56,301 nt of DNA from Treponema sp. (lineage in GTDB: Bacteria > Spirochaetota > Spirochaetia > Treponematales > Treponemataceae): assembly GCA_012520945.1 (NCBI GenBank), contig JAAYNH010000070.1:1-56301 (forward strand), written 5' to 3'. The position numbers and the translations under genes were made by a program. Each line of letters opens with the position of its first letter. Within the stretch, counting starts at the first letter, position 1. Below the pieces are notes generated by a model. That model saw only the letters and a program-made list of their open reading frames with translations, ran no database searches and had not been told where the DNA came from. This document shows positions 39,118 to 47,068 of this stretch, piece by piece.

Positions 39118-40911
39118 TTATTTAGAATTTAGTTGTGCGTCAAGTGCCATTTTCTCGTTAAGCATTTCTATGAGTTGTTGATGTTCCGCATAATTTTTTG
39201 GTGTAAATTGTCTAATTCGATTCATAAGTTTATTTCTTTTTCGTTCCAAGCTATTTCGTTTTACCGTTCGAATGCTTTCCTGTATTGTAAGCTTTACTTG
39301 CTCAATATTACCATTGAATTCACCAGACATTACGGTTTGTGCAATTAATTGTTGTAAATTTTCATTACCACATTTTGCTAAAATATTATCAGAACTGACA
39401 GAACCCTCTCTATAACACTCTTCAAGAATAATGTATAAGTTTTTTGCAGCAGCATCTTCAAAATCATCAATGCTCAAATTTGAACGCATATACTGAAAAA
39501 AATCCATGTTTGCAATTACTGCAAGAATAGCTCGTAACTCCGCATTTGGATTCACTGTTATTCGAACTTCAGATTCTTGTGCCTCAGCTATTTGCCTTTG
39601 ATATTTTTTTTCAGTTTTATTTCTATTAGCATAATCATTTTTCAATGCTTCAAGATTCATTCCTAAAGCCATTGCAAGCTGTTCAAAACAAGATTCTTTT
39701 TGTATGTTTGACCTTAAAGCATCAATGTACGGAAACAAAGCTAATGCCGCTTTTAATTTTCCTTCCGGTTTCTCCACTGGATACTTATCAGCCATTTTAT
39801 ACAATAAATAATCAAAGTCTATTTTAGCGTGCTCAACATTATTTGTCAAGGCATCAACTCCATAATTTAATAAAATTTCAGAAGGATCTTTACCTTGAGA
39901 AAGCTCTATAACACGTACGGATAAATCTGCTTGACGACATAAAATAATAGACTTAAATGTTGCTTCTTCACCAGCTCCATCTGAATCCATTGAAAGATAA
40001 ATAGTATCTACAAAGCCGGAAATTAATTTTATTTGCTCGGAAGTTAATGCTGTTCCAAGTGGAGCAACAGCATAATTTAATCCAGCTTGATGATATGCAA
40101 TAACGTCCATGTTTCCTTCACAAATTATAACAGCTTTTTTATTGCGAATTTCTTGTTTTGCTAAATGAAAACCATATAAGGTTTCGCTTTTTTTATATTG
40201 TACAAGTTCTCTTGTATTAATATATTTTGGTCCTTCACCTTCTAAAATTCGTCCGCCAAAAGCAACAACATCTCCGTTACGATTAGAAATTGGAAACATA
40301 AGTCTATTTGTAAAAAAAGAAATATCAGGATATTTATTTGAAAAAAGTCCGGATTCATTTAAAAAATCATTTGAATAATTTTTCTTAAGTAAAAAATTTT
40401 TGAGCCAATATCGATCCTTAGGTGCATATCCTAATTGAAATGCTTCAATCATTTCTTGTGAAACACCACGATTTAATAAATATTGTAAAACCGGCTTTCC
40501 TGCCTCAGTTTTTGTTAAAAAATAATGAAATGTTCCGGCAACTCTTGTATATAATGCAGTATTTAATTCTTTACGGTTATCTTTTGGTTGTGGAACATAA
40601 TCTGTATTCCCTTCATAAACTACATTGACACCGGCTTTTTTTGCCAGAGCAATAACAGCATCTACAAACGAAATTTTTTCCATTTCTTGATAAAATTTTA
40701 TAATTCCGCCACCAACACCACAACCAAAACAGTGATAATAGCCTTTATCGATTATAATGTGAAATGATTCGGTTTTTTCATTATGAAAAGGACAACAACC
40801 CCAATAATCATTTGAATTTTTTCTTGTTAAACGAGTATATTCGCTAACTAGAGCAACAAAATCCGTACGAGAGTTTACTTCATCGATGGTTGCTGAAGAA
40901 ATTCTTGCCAC
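39118..40911 (-). CDS. dnaG: DNA primase
   Basis: 597 residues. The CHC2 zinc finger is CPFHNEKTESFH...CFGCG (~40-66). The catalytic core has EGNMDVIAYHQAG and DSDGAGEEA (Toprim acidic residues, ~265 and ~315), then a helical helicase-binding C-terminus. The start is a GTG at 40911, two bases after the mltG stop, behind AGGT. It makes RNA primers at the replication fork. The dnaG-rpoD pair is the classical macromolecular synthesis arrangement. Confidence 0.96.
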   Translation of the reverse strand: MARISSATIDEVNSRTDFVALVSEYTRLTRKNSNDYWGCCPFHNEKTESFHIIIDKGYYHCFGCGVGGGIIKFYQEMEKISFVDAVIALAKKAGVNVVYEGNTDYVPQPKDNRKELNTALYTRVAGTFHYFLTKTEAGKPVLQYLLNRGVSQEMIEAFQLGYAPKDRYWLKNFLLKKNYSNDFLNESGLFSNKYPDISFFTNRLMFPISNRNGDVVAFGGRILEGEGPKYINTRELVQYKKSETLYGFHLAKQEIRNKKAVIICEGNMDVIAYHQAGLNYAVAPLGTALTSEQIKLISGFVDTIYLSMDSDGAGEEATFKSIILCRQADLSVRVIELSQGKDPSEILLNYGVDALTNNVEHAKIDFDYLLYKMADKYPVEKPEGKLKAALALFPYIDALRSNIQKESCFEQLAMALGMNLEALKNDYANRNKTEKKYQRQIAEAQESEVRITVNPNAELRAILAVIANMDFFQYMRSNLSIDDFEDAAAKNLYIILEECYREGSVSSDNILAKCGNENLQQLIAQTVMSGEFNGNIEQVKLTIQESIRTVKRNSLERKRNKLMNRIRQFTPKNYAEHQQLIEMLNEKMALDAQLNSK

Positions 40912-40913
40912 TT

Positions 40914-41945
40914 TTAATAACCTGCCACCTTTTTCGTGGAAATATTATTTGCATTTTCAGTATGAGATTCAAAATCTTTTGAAAATACGTGAGTACCCTT
41001 TTTTGAATCTACAAGTCTAAAAAAATAATACTGAGTTACAGGTGGATTTGCCACAGCATTCAAAGCTATAAGACCGGGATTTGAAATTGGTCCCGGTGGC
41101 AAACCTGCCCATTTATATGTGTTATAAGGATTATTAATTTTTAGATCCTCATATGTAATAACATCAGGATGAGGTTTGCCCATAATTTCCGTAATTATAT
41201 ATTCAATTGTTGCACATGAATACAATCCAATATTGCGTCGTATGCGATTAACAAAAACACTTGCAATTAATGGTGCTTCGGAAGAAATACGATATTCACG
41301 TTCAACTATGGAAGCAAGAATAATTTTTTCATGTAGTTTTTGTGAAGATAAATCTTTTAATTCCGGTATTTTTTCAATTTTTGAAAAAAAATTATTTACC
41401 ATTATCTGAACAACTTTATTTGCTTTCATTTCATAATCAAAAAAATATGTGTCGGGAAATAAATATCCTTCAAGATTTTCTGATGAAATTCTATATTTTT
41501 CAATTGTATTTGTGTTTTTACATTCTTCAATAAAATCTTCAGCTTTTGTAACTTCATATTTTTCTAATAATGCTGCAATTTTTGTAAATGTTAAACCTTC
41601 AGGAATTGCAACAACAACATTAGCTTGTTTTCCATCTTGTAAATAATCTAAAATTTGTTCACAAGACATAGATGCATTTGCTTCATAACGACCGGATTTA
41701 ATAATCGTTCCTTTAATTCTAGCAAGAATATACATTGCATATGCATTTCTGATAATTTCATTTTTCTGTAATTCTAAAGCTACATTTTTTATACTAGAAC
41801 CTTGAATGATTTTAAATGTATGTGTTTTTTCCTTTGCATTAGGATTTAATGGGGAAATTAAATAATTAAAACCAAAATATACAAAAACCATTATTATAAT
41901 TAAAATAATAAAAAAATAAATAAAAAATTTACTAATTTTTTTCAT
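40914..41945 (-). CDS. mltG: Endolytic murein transglycosylase MltG (YceG-like)
   Basis: 343 residues from the ATG at 41945 (MKKISKFFIYF), chosen because it gives a clean N-terminal membrane anchor (~5-27). LysM-like YceG domain, then SIVEREYRISSEAPLIASVFVNRI with the catalytic Glu, and the closing NPYNTYKWAGLPPGPISNPG signature. It cuts nascent glycan strands outside the membrane. It overlaps the short gene upstream by 14 bases. Confidence 0.93.
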   Translation of the reverse strand: MKKISKFFIYFFIILIIIMVFVYFGFNYLISPLNPNAKEKTHTFKIIQGSSIKNVALELQKNEIIRNAYAMYILARIKGTIIKSGRYEANASMSCEQILDYLQDGKQANVVVAIPEGLTFTKIAALLEKYEVTKAEDFIEECKNTNTIEKYRISSENLEGYLFPDTYFFDYEMKANKVVQIMVNNFFSKIEKIPELKDLSSQKLHEKIILASIVEREYRISSEAPLIASVFVNRIRRNIGLYSCATIEYIITEIMGKPHPDVITYEDLKINNPYNTYKWAGLPPGPISNPGLIALNAVANPPVTQYYFFRLVDSKKGTHVFSKDFESHTENANNISTKKVAGY

Positions 41946-42123
41946 TGAAAAATTCCTCAGCTTCTTGAATTGACATAATTGAATAAATATATTGCTCAAG
42001 TTTTAAATATAAATCATTCAAATTTTTGCAATCTTCAGGATATTTGCGAATAATTTTTAATAAATCTTGTATTTCATTCAAATTAAAATCATAGTTGCAA
42101 TATTCAGCAACTGACTTTATCAT
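41932..42123 (-). CDS. Short hypothetical protein between MBL hydrolase and mltG
   Basis: 63 residues, acidic and helical, with no recognised motif. It is likely real: its ATG overlaps the upstream stop (ATGA) and its end overlaps mltG by 14 bases, the same spacing logic as the rest of the operon. No shadow relation to a longer gene exists here. Confidence 0.55.
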   Translation of the reverse strand: MIKSVAEYCNYDFNLNEIQDLLKIIRKYPEDCKNLNDLYLKLEQYIYSIMSIQEAEEFFNEKN

Positions 42124-43058
42124 ATATCAAACTCCGTGCCTTCTGTAGCCAAAAAAATTTCAATGTTTTTATTATCTACAGAATATTCATTATACCACTG
42201 AGCAGATTGTAACATGGAATGAAGTTTTTTGTCATCATACGTAGGTTCATGATGAAAAAGAAAGAGTTTTTTTACGTTCCAACCGGAAGCAAAATCTACC
42301 GCATAACAAAATGGTGTATGACCCCAGTTTTCTTTTTCAAAAGATTCTTCTAATGTATATTGTGCATCCATAATTAATGCATCCGCATTTTTAAAAAAAA
42401 CATCATTTTTTAATGAGTCATTAAAATCATTGTGATTAATTTCAACATCTGAAGAATAAATAATTTTTTTGTTTCCTTGCTGAAATTTATACGCATAACA
42501 ATTTCCCGGATGCGACATTTCTTTTGCACAAATTTCAACACCATCGATTTTAAAAGAACTATTCGGTTTAATATAATGGTAATGAACATTTTTAGACCAT
42601 GCATCTATTGATACAGGAAAAAACGGATTTTTCATTTGTTCAGCAAAAAAATCTTTGCAATTAGGCATAAAAGAATAAAAATGCACTTCTCTATTCGGAA
42701 TAAATAGCGGATCAAAAAAAGGTAAACCTTGAATATGGTCCCAGTGAAAATGAGATATGAAAATATGAATGGGATTATTTTTGCTACTAATTTTTTTGCC
42801 AAGAGAACGTATACCGGAACCTGCGTCTATTATAAAAGATGAATCCGAATTAGTTATCAATTCAACACACGCAGTATTTCCACCAACGGTACCAAAAAGA
42901 CTTTTAGGTAATGAGGCAAGAAATTTTTCTTTTGCATCTAAAGATAAAATATCCTTTGCAGTAATTCGCTGAATTACCACTTGAATTTTTGCTTGAATTT
43001 GAGCTGTAGTAATAGGAGTTGGAATAGAGCCTCTTACACCCCAAAATTGCACTTTCAT
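42120..43058 (-). CDS. MBL-fold metallo-hydrolase (GVRGSIP type)
   Basis: 312 residues. The N-terminal WGVRGSIPTP motif, GGNTACVEL, then the metal motif HFHWDHIQGLPFF (~105), a further His in MSHPGNCYAYKF, and ALIMDAQYTLEE with HHEP near the end. This subgroup includes PhnP-like phosphodiesterases and hydrolases fused to signalling domains. The substrate is not known. One base is shared with the YkgJ gene upstream. Confidence 0.85.
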   Translation of the reverse strand: MKVQFWGVRGSIPTPITTAQIQAKIQVVIQRITAKDILSLDAKEKFLASLPKSLFGTVGGNTACVELITNSDSSFIIDAGSGIRSLGKKISSKNNPIHIFISHFHWDHIQGLPFFDPLFIPNREVHFYSFMPNCKDFFAEQMKNPFFPVSIDAWSKNVHYHYIKPNSSFKIDGVEICAKEMSHPGNCYAYKFQQGNKKIIYSSDVEINHNDFNDSLKNDVFFKNADALIMDAQYTLEESFEKENWGHTPFCYAVDFASGWNVKKLFLFHHEPTYDDKKLHSMLQSAQWYNEYSVDNKNIEIFLATEGTEFDI

Positions 43059-43522
43059 TAACTTTCTCCAAATAGTTTTTCAAAATCATCACGACATAAC
43101 GGTCTATTAACTATTGATAGATTTTTGCAGTTTAAAATTTCTTCAGCACTATGTAATGTTCCTTTATTTATACCCGGACAAAAATCTGCTTCATTATCCC
43201 AAGTTTCCTTATCTTTCAAAATTGTAGACCAAAACGGATAAGTTTTACATTGCACCGGTCGAGCTTCGTAAATTATACAACCTTTATCCCAATAAATACA
43301 ATCGTAGTTTTCTTTTTCTTGCAAGCATAAAACCTCTGTTCCGTCGTAGTAATAAACCCATCTGCAATATTTTTTACAAAAATCAACAGCATTTAATTTA
43401 AACCAAGTACAAAGTTTTGTCAAATCATTTTTTGAAAGATATACAAAGCCAGGTTCATGACGACAACAATATGAACACTGCTTGCATGAAAAATTAAGAC
43501 CGTTAGAAAAAAAACATGACAT
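43058..43522 (-). CDS. YkgJ-family cysteine-cluster protein
   Basis: 154 residues. The N-terminal CKQCSYCCRHEPGFVYLS and later CTWF, CKKYCRWVY, CLQEKENYDCIYWDKGC and RPVQCKTYPFW motifs define the family, which is predicted to bind a zinc or Fe-S cluster. Function unknown. The nearest strong ribosome site (GGAGGAG) is about 16 bases from the ATG, with a short palindrome between them. It is the first gene of the mltG-dnaG-rpoD run. Confidence 0.85.
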   Translation of the reverse strand: MSCFFSNGLNFSCKQCSYCCRHEPGFVYLSKNDLTKLCTWFKLNAVDFCKKYCRWVYYYDGTEVLCLQEKENYDCIYWDKGCIIYEARPVQCKTYPFWSTILKDKETWDNEADFCPGINKGTLHSAEEILNCKNLSIVNRPLCRDDFEKLFGES

Positions 43523-43558
43523 AATTTTTAGAGAAAATTCTCCTCCTTCAGTGCAAAT

Positions 43559-43594
43559 AAAAAAAGCTGTTTTACAAATTAAATGTAAAACAGC
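43559..43594 (-). terminator. Terminator of the tRNA-Thr/tRNA-Tyr transcript
   Basis: A perfect 10-bp stem (43585-43594 with 43566-43575, GCTGTTTTAC / GTAAAACAGC) with a 9-base loop is followed on the minus strand by seven T (43565-43559). It begins 8 bases downstream of tRNA-Tyr. Confidence 0.9.
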
Positions 43595-43601
43595 CTGTAT
43601 T

Positions 43602-43683
43602 TGGGGAGAGAAGGATTTGAACCTTCGAAGGCGGAGCCAACAGATTTACAGTCTGCCCCATTTGACCACTCTGGAACCTCCCC
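43602..43683 (-). tRNA. tRNA-Tyr (anticodon GTA)
   Basis: 82 nucleotides, class II with a long variable arm. The acceptor GGGGAGG pairs with TCTCCCC plus discriminator A. The anticodon arm contains CAGACTGTAAATCTG, giving GTA. The T arm is GGTTCAAATCC. The CCA end is not encoded (the minus strand continues AATA), so it needs the cca product. It lies 21 bases downstream of tRNA-Thr in the same transcript. Confidence 0.95.
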
Positions 43684-43704
43684 AAAGTTGTATTTAACAA
43701 CCAT

Positions 43705-43778
43705 AGCCAACTCAGGGATTCGAACCCTGGACCCCGAGATTACAAATCACGTGCTCTGGCCAGCTGAGCTAAGTTGGC
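43705..43778 (-). tRNA. tRNA-Thr (anticodon TGT)
   Basis: 74 nucleotides. The acceptor GCCAACT pairs with AGTTGGC plus discriminator T. The anticodon loop TTTGTAA gives TGT. The T arm is GGGTTCGAATCCC. CCA is not encoded. It is the first tRNA after the promoter at 43793-43821. Confidence 0.95.
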
Positions 43779-43792
43779 GTTGCAATGGAATT

Positions 43793-43821
43793 ATGATATA
43801 CCGTTTCTAAAAAATAGTCAA
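43793..43821 (-). promoter_or_regulatory. Sigma-70 promoter of the tRNA pair
   Basis: Minus strand TTGACT (43821-43816), exactly 17 bases, TATCAT (43798-43793). The predicted start near 43786 lies 8 bases ahead of the mature tRNA-Thr 5' end, a short leader for RNase P to remove. Confidence 0.7.
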
Positions 43822-43872
43822 TAGTAAAAATCAAAATTATGTAAAAATTATGAGAAATAATATAAAATATTT

Positions 43873-45426
43873 TTAAAAAAATTGTTGTAAATATAAAGGC
43901 TTATAATTATTATTAAATACATTTTTCCATGAATAATCATAACGAGCCTTTTTAGCACCGTTTTGAATAAAATTATTTAAAAAATCACGATTATTAATTA
44001 ATTTTTCATATAAATCACATAAAACGCTACTTAATTTTTCAGGAGTATTTGGTTCATATAAAAAACCGTCTATTCCATGATTAATTTTATTCAATCCTCC
44101 GGTTGCTGAAGCTACAGGTACCGTTCCAAAAATTTGAGCTATTAAATCTTCAAGCCCACATGGTTCAAAAACGCTTGGTAAAACAATAAAATCTGAAATA
44201 GCAACACATTCACGAGCTAAAAAGCGATCATATCCACGAAAATATAAAAATTTACCCGGATATTTTTGAGTAAGCATCATATTTTTATCTTCTAGTTCTA
44301 CCTGCCCTTGTCCCATAACAACAAAACGGGCATTTTCACAATTTCTTAAAACAATTTCAACTGCATTTTCAAGAATCTCAATACCTTTTTGCCAAACCAT
44401 ACGACCATGATGTGCAAATAAAATTGATGATTCATCTGCTTGAATTGTGCCAAATTGGTCTACATTTTCTAATTCATTAAATTGCGAAAATGTTTTTATA
44501 AAATTTAATCTTTCTTTTTTTTTGCCTTTTAAATCCAATATTTCAGGATTATATTCATAATTTAATAATGAAGATTTTTTATTACTTGGATCATAACGTT
44601 CAAATTCAATCCCGTTTGTAATACCAATAATTTTTATATTTCTTTTTACAAATTCTTTAGATAAACCACCTGAATAATCATTTTGAATACATAATAATTC
44701 ATTAGCATAATTAGGAGAAACCGTAGTAATGGTAGCATATTTTGAAGCTAAAAGATAAGGTTCCACTGTATCATCCAACAAACCTTCAATTAAATCATTA
44801 TGTGGTAACTCACAAAGACTTTTTGCCGTTTCTATATTATTAAATTCATGATGATAACCAGGTCCGGCATTGTGGATTGTTACAAAAAAGGAAGTGTTTT
44901 TAAAAATTTCAGAATATGTATGTATTTTATTTGCAAAAAAAGGAATTAAACTTGTTGCAGCATCATGACAATGAACAATATTAGGTATAATACCGGAAAG
45001 TTTTGAAAATTCCAAAACGGCTTTTTGAAAAAGAACATCCATTAGCAGAGCATCCTCATGACCTGTTCCGCTTATATGAGAAGGATTTTGCTTTTCTTCT
45101 TTCTTTGTGTATGTATATACACCAAGTTTTGAGAGAAAATAAGGAGAAATTACAAATATTACTTTTATTTTTTCAAAATAACCTACAGCATATTCAATAT
45201 GATGCGAAGACCAATTAATACTTATTGACGTTGAATAATGTTCAAATTTTGAATAATCTGTAATTTTATCAAGTTTTGTACAACCGTATTGAGGTATAAA
45301 AAGTGTTACGTCAAAACCATTTTCACTAGCTTCCTTAGAAAGAAAAAAAGCAACATTTTTTACACCGCCTGCTTCTGCAATATCTGCAAATTCACGACTA
45401 ACCACAAAAAGTTGATTATTTTTCAT
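43873..45426 (-). CDS. Second GT5 glycogen/starch-synthase-like glycosyltransferase
   Basis: 517 residues with the whole GT-B plan: HCHDAATSLIPFF (~145), TIHNAGPGYHHEF, TVSPNYANELL, GITNGIEFERYDP, FAHHGRMVWQKGIE, and the C-terminal LPSVFEPCGLEDLIAQIFGTVPVA. The N-terminal motif that is KTGGLADV in GlgA reads EAGGVKNV here (~18-25), so the ADP-glucose-binding Lys is replaced by Glu. Possible roles are priming, another sugar donor or another acceptor. The true GlgA is at 436-1911. It sits 7 bases after aroH. Confidence 0.8.
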   Translation of the reverse strand: MKNNQLFVVSREFADIAEAGGVKNVAFFLSKEASENGFDVTLFIPQYGCTKLDKITDYSKFEHYSTSISINWSSHHIEYAVGYFEKIKVIFVISPYFLSKLGVYTYTKKEEKQNPSHISGTGHEDALLMDVLFQKAVLEFSKLSGIIPNIVHCHDAATSLIPFFANKIHTYSEIFKNTSFFVTIHNAGPGYHHEFNNIETAKSLCELPHNDLIEGLLDDTVEPYLLASKYATITTVSPNYANELLCIQNDYSGGLSKEFVKRNIKIIGITNGIEFERYDPSNKKSSLLNYEYNPEILDLKGKKKERLNFIKTFSQFNELENVDQFGTIQADESSILFAHHGRMVWQKGIEILENAVEIVLRNCENARFVVMGQGQVELEDKNMMLTQKYPGKFLYFRGYDRFLARECVAISDFIVLPSVFEPCGLEDLIAQIFGTVPVASATGGLNKINHGIDGFLYEPNTPEKLSSVLCDLYEKLINNRDFLNNFIQNGAKKARYDYSWKNVFNNNYKPLYLQQFF

Positions 45427-45433
45427 ATTTTAC

Positions 45434-45796
45434 CTATTCAGTTAAATCCGGTCTAAGCACTTCAGCACCGTTAAGATAAATATTTTTACCTTTTTCAGCC
45501 ATATATGATGTAATTAAAACGCGAATAACTTTTGGAAGCATATCTTTAACAACAGGTTCAGCACAACAAAATAACGGAACAGAAGAAATATTACACATTT
45601 GTCGAAAAGATGTGCATGGATTTTTTTCATCTAAATCAGGAGTAACTGTAAATTGAATTGAAACAATATCATCAATTTCAAAAAAATTATTTTCATAAAT
45701 TTTATCAAATAAATTTTTTACAGCATTGTCAATGTCATTTTTTGTATTTTCACAACAAATAGCGCCACGAATAGCAAAAAGTCGTTTATTTTTCAT
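45434..45796 (-). CDS. aroH: Monofunctional chorismate mutase, AroH class
   Basis: 120 residues, normal for the Bacillus AroH trimeric fold. The N-terminal FAIRGAICCENT supplies the active-site Arg, TVTPDLDEKNPC and VPLFCCAEP the Cys/Glu pocket, and KVIRVLITSY the second Arg. It converts chorismate to prephenate. No other aromatic pathway gene lies nearby. No ribosome site; the promoter at 45806-45834 puts the start of the message at about the ATG. Confidence 0.88.
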   Translation of the reverse strand: MKNKRLFAIRGAICCENTKNDIDNAVKNLFDKIYENNFFEIDDIVSIQFTVTPDLDEKNPCTSFRQMCNISSVPLFCCAEPVVKDMLPKVIRVLITSYMAEKGKNIYLNGAEVLRPDLTE

Positions 45797-45805
45797 AACG
45801 AAATT

Positions 45806-45834
45806 ATTGTATCAACGATAAATAAAAAAAACAA
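45806..45834 (-). promoter_or_regulatory. Sigma-70 promoter of aroH
   Basis: Minus strand TTGTTT (45834-45829), 17 bases, TACAAT (45811-45806). The -10 box ends 9 bases before the ATG at 45796, predicting a leaderless or near-leaderless mRNA. Confidence 0.55.
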
Positions 45835-45871
45835 GGACTTTTTAATATATGAATATTTAAAGGGTAAACTT

Positions 45872-46204
45872 TTATGCGGTTAAAAAAATTAGTGAATGAG
45901 AAATAATTAATACAACAATACCAATAAATATATAAAAAACTTGTGAAGGAATATAAATTAAATAAACGAAATTTTTATGAATTATTGTATAAACGAACGA
46001 AAGAATAAAACTTGTAAATGATAAAATAATTAAAACTATGGAAATCCATGTAATACTATCAAGAAGAAAAATTAAATTTGAGTCTAAAAAAACTTTATAA
46101 TTACCAATAATATATAAAAAAATAAAAACACAAAGATATAAGAAAAAAAAGAGACATATACGATTTAATATTCTAAAAAAAACTGATTTTTGACCCATAA
46201 TCAT
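45872..46204 (-). CDS. Small four-span membrane protein
   Basis: 110 residues with four hydrophobic spans (~15-30, 35-57, 60-78, 85-105) and no known motif. Its ATG overlaps the thiamine pyrophosphokinase stop (ATGA), which supports a real, coupled gene. Not recognised. Confidence 0.55.
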   Translation of the reverse strand: MIMGQKSVFFRILNRICLFFFLYLCVFIFLYIIGNYKVFLDSNLIFLLDSITWISIVLIILSFTSFILSFVYTIIHKNFVYLIYIPSQVFYIFIGIVVLIISHSLIFLTA

Positions 46205-47040
46205 TCTATACTACAAGTATACGGTAAAAAAACTAAAAATCTACCATATTTACATTGGAGTGTTATTCTATTTTCGTCAGATTTAACTCGATTACTTACA
46301 GAATATTGTCCTTTTGCCCAATTTAATTTATCTAAATTCCATTCCAACCCTTGCGAAAAAATTTTATATTCAGAAAAATTTAGATTATTTGTTGGAATTA
46401 ATGGAAAAATCGAAATATAATCTGAAAATATTAATTTATTAACAACTAATGAATTAATTTTATCACTTGAAAGAAAAAAAATAGCACTATTTTTTGTAAA
46501 CCAAATATTAGGACAATTATCGGATTCAAAAATTTTAAAATTTGATAAAAGATGATCTATTCTGCCTCCATCACCACCAACAAGTATAACAAAAGCATTT
46601 GCAAATTCATTAAAAACAGTTTTAATAGCAATTTCTGTATCAGTAAAATTTTTATATGTAGAAAAAGATTTTATACATTCTTTCGGATACTTTTTTAGTA
46701 TTTTATGTGAATTTTTCAAACTATCAAAATCTCCGATTATATAATTTGAAAAAAAATTCATTTTCTCCGCAGTTTTAAGACCTGAATCTGCAGAAATTGT
46801 AAAAAAATTATGTTGGATTAATTGAGATAGAGGATTTAATTTGTGAAATTTTTCACAAATATTCATCAAGTTGTGAAGTTTTTCACAACTTGATGAAAGT
46901 CCAATAAAAATATCGCTTACTTTTTTATACACTGTATTAAAAAGTATACTTCTTGAGAAATTTTCTGGATATTTTCCACCTGTAAAAACTATAGATGGTA
47001 CTGATTTATTTAAAAAATCATCTAAATTTCTTGTCGTCAT
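46201..47040 (-). CDS. thiN: Thiamine pyrophosphokinase with an in-frame N-terminal insertion
   Basis: 279 residues. ISADSGLKTAEKM (~82), IIGDFDSLKNS, NFTDTEIAIKTVF and LVGGDGGRIDHLLSNF are the substrate and Mg-ATP motifs of the family. It makes thiamine diphosphate from thiamine. It is longer than the usual ~210-220 residues because of extra sequence at ~40-75 that includes two 10-residue repeats (52-61 and 62-71, each CEK-x-H). No Shine-Dalgarno. It is divergent from cca with only 28 bases between the two ATGs. Confidence 0.85.
   Translation of the reverse strand: MTTRNLDDFLNKSVPSIVFTGGKYPENFSRSILFNTVYKKVSDIFIGLSSSCEKLHNLMNICEKFHKLNPLSQLIQHNFFTISADSGLKTAEKMNFFSNYIIGDFDSLKNSHKILKKYPKECIKSFSTYKNFTDTEIAIKTVFNEFANAFVILVGGDGGRIDHLLSNFKIFESDNCPNIWFTKNSAIFFLSSDKINSLVVNKLIFSDYISIFPLIPTNNLNFSEYKIFSQGLEWNLDKLNWAKGQYSVSNRVKSDENRITLQCKYGRFLVFLPYTCSIE
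46828..46897. repeat. Tandem 30-bp repeat with TGTGA-N6-TCACA palindromes inside thiN
   Basis: Two in-frame 30-base units (46858-46887 and 46828-46857) each carry TGTGA-N6-TCACA (46872-46887 and 46842-46857), with centres exactly 30 bases apart. The first lies within a longer perfect 16-bp inverted repeat (46862-46877 with 46882-46897, 4-base loop). This is the half-site pattern recognised by CRP/FNR-type proteins. Confidence 0.8.
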
Positions 47041-47059
47041 TACAAAAATATCTTATAAT
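47031..47059 (+). promoter_or_regulatory. Sigma-70 promoter of cca
   Basis: TTGTCG (47031-47036), 17 bases, TATAAT (47054-47059). The -35 box is inside the first codons of thiN on the other strand. The -10 ends 9 bases before the cca ATG, so transcription should start at about 47066-47069. Confidence 0.7.
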
Positions 47060-47068
47060 AAAAATATA

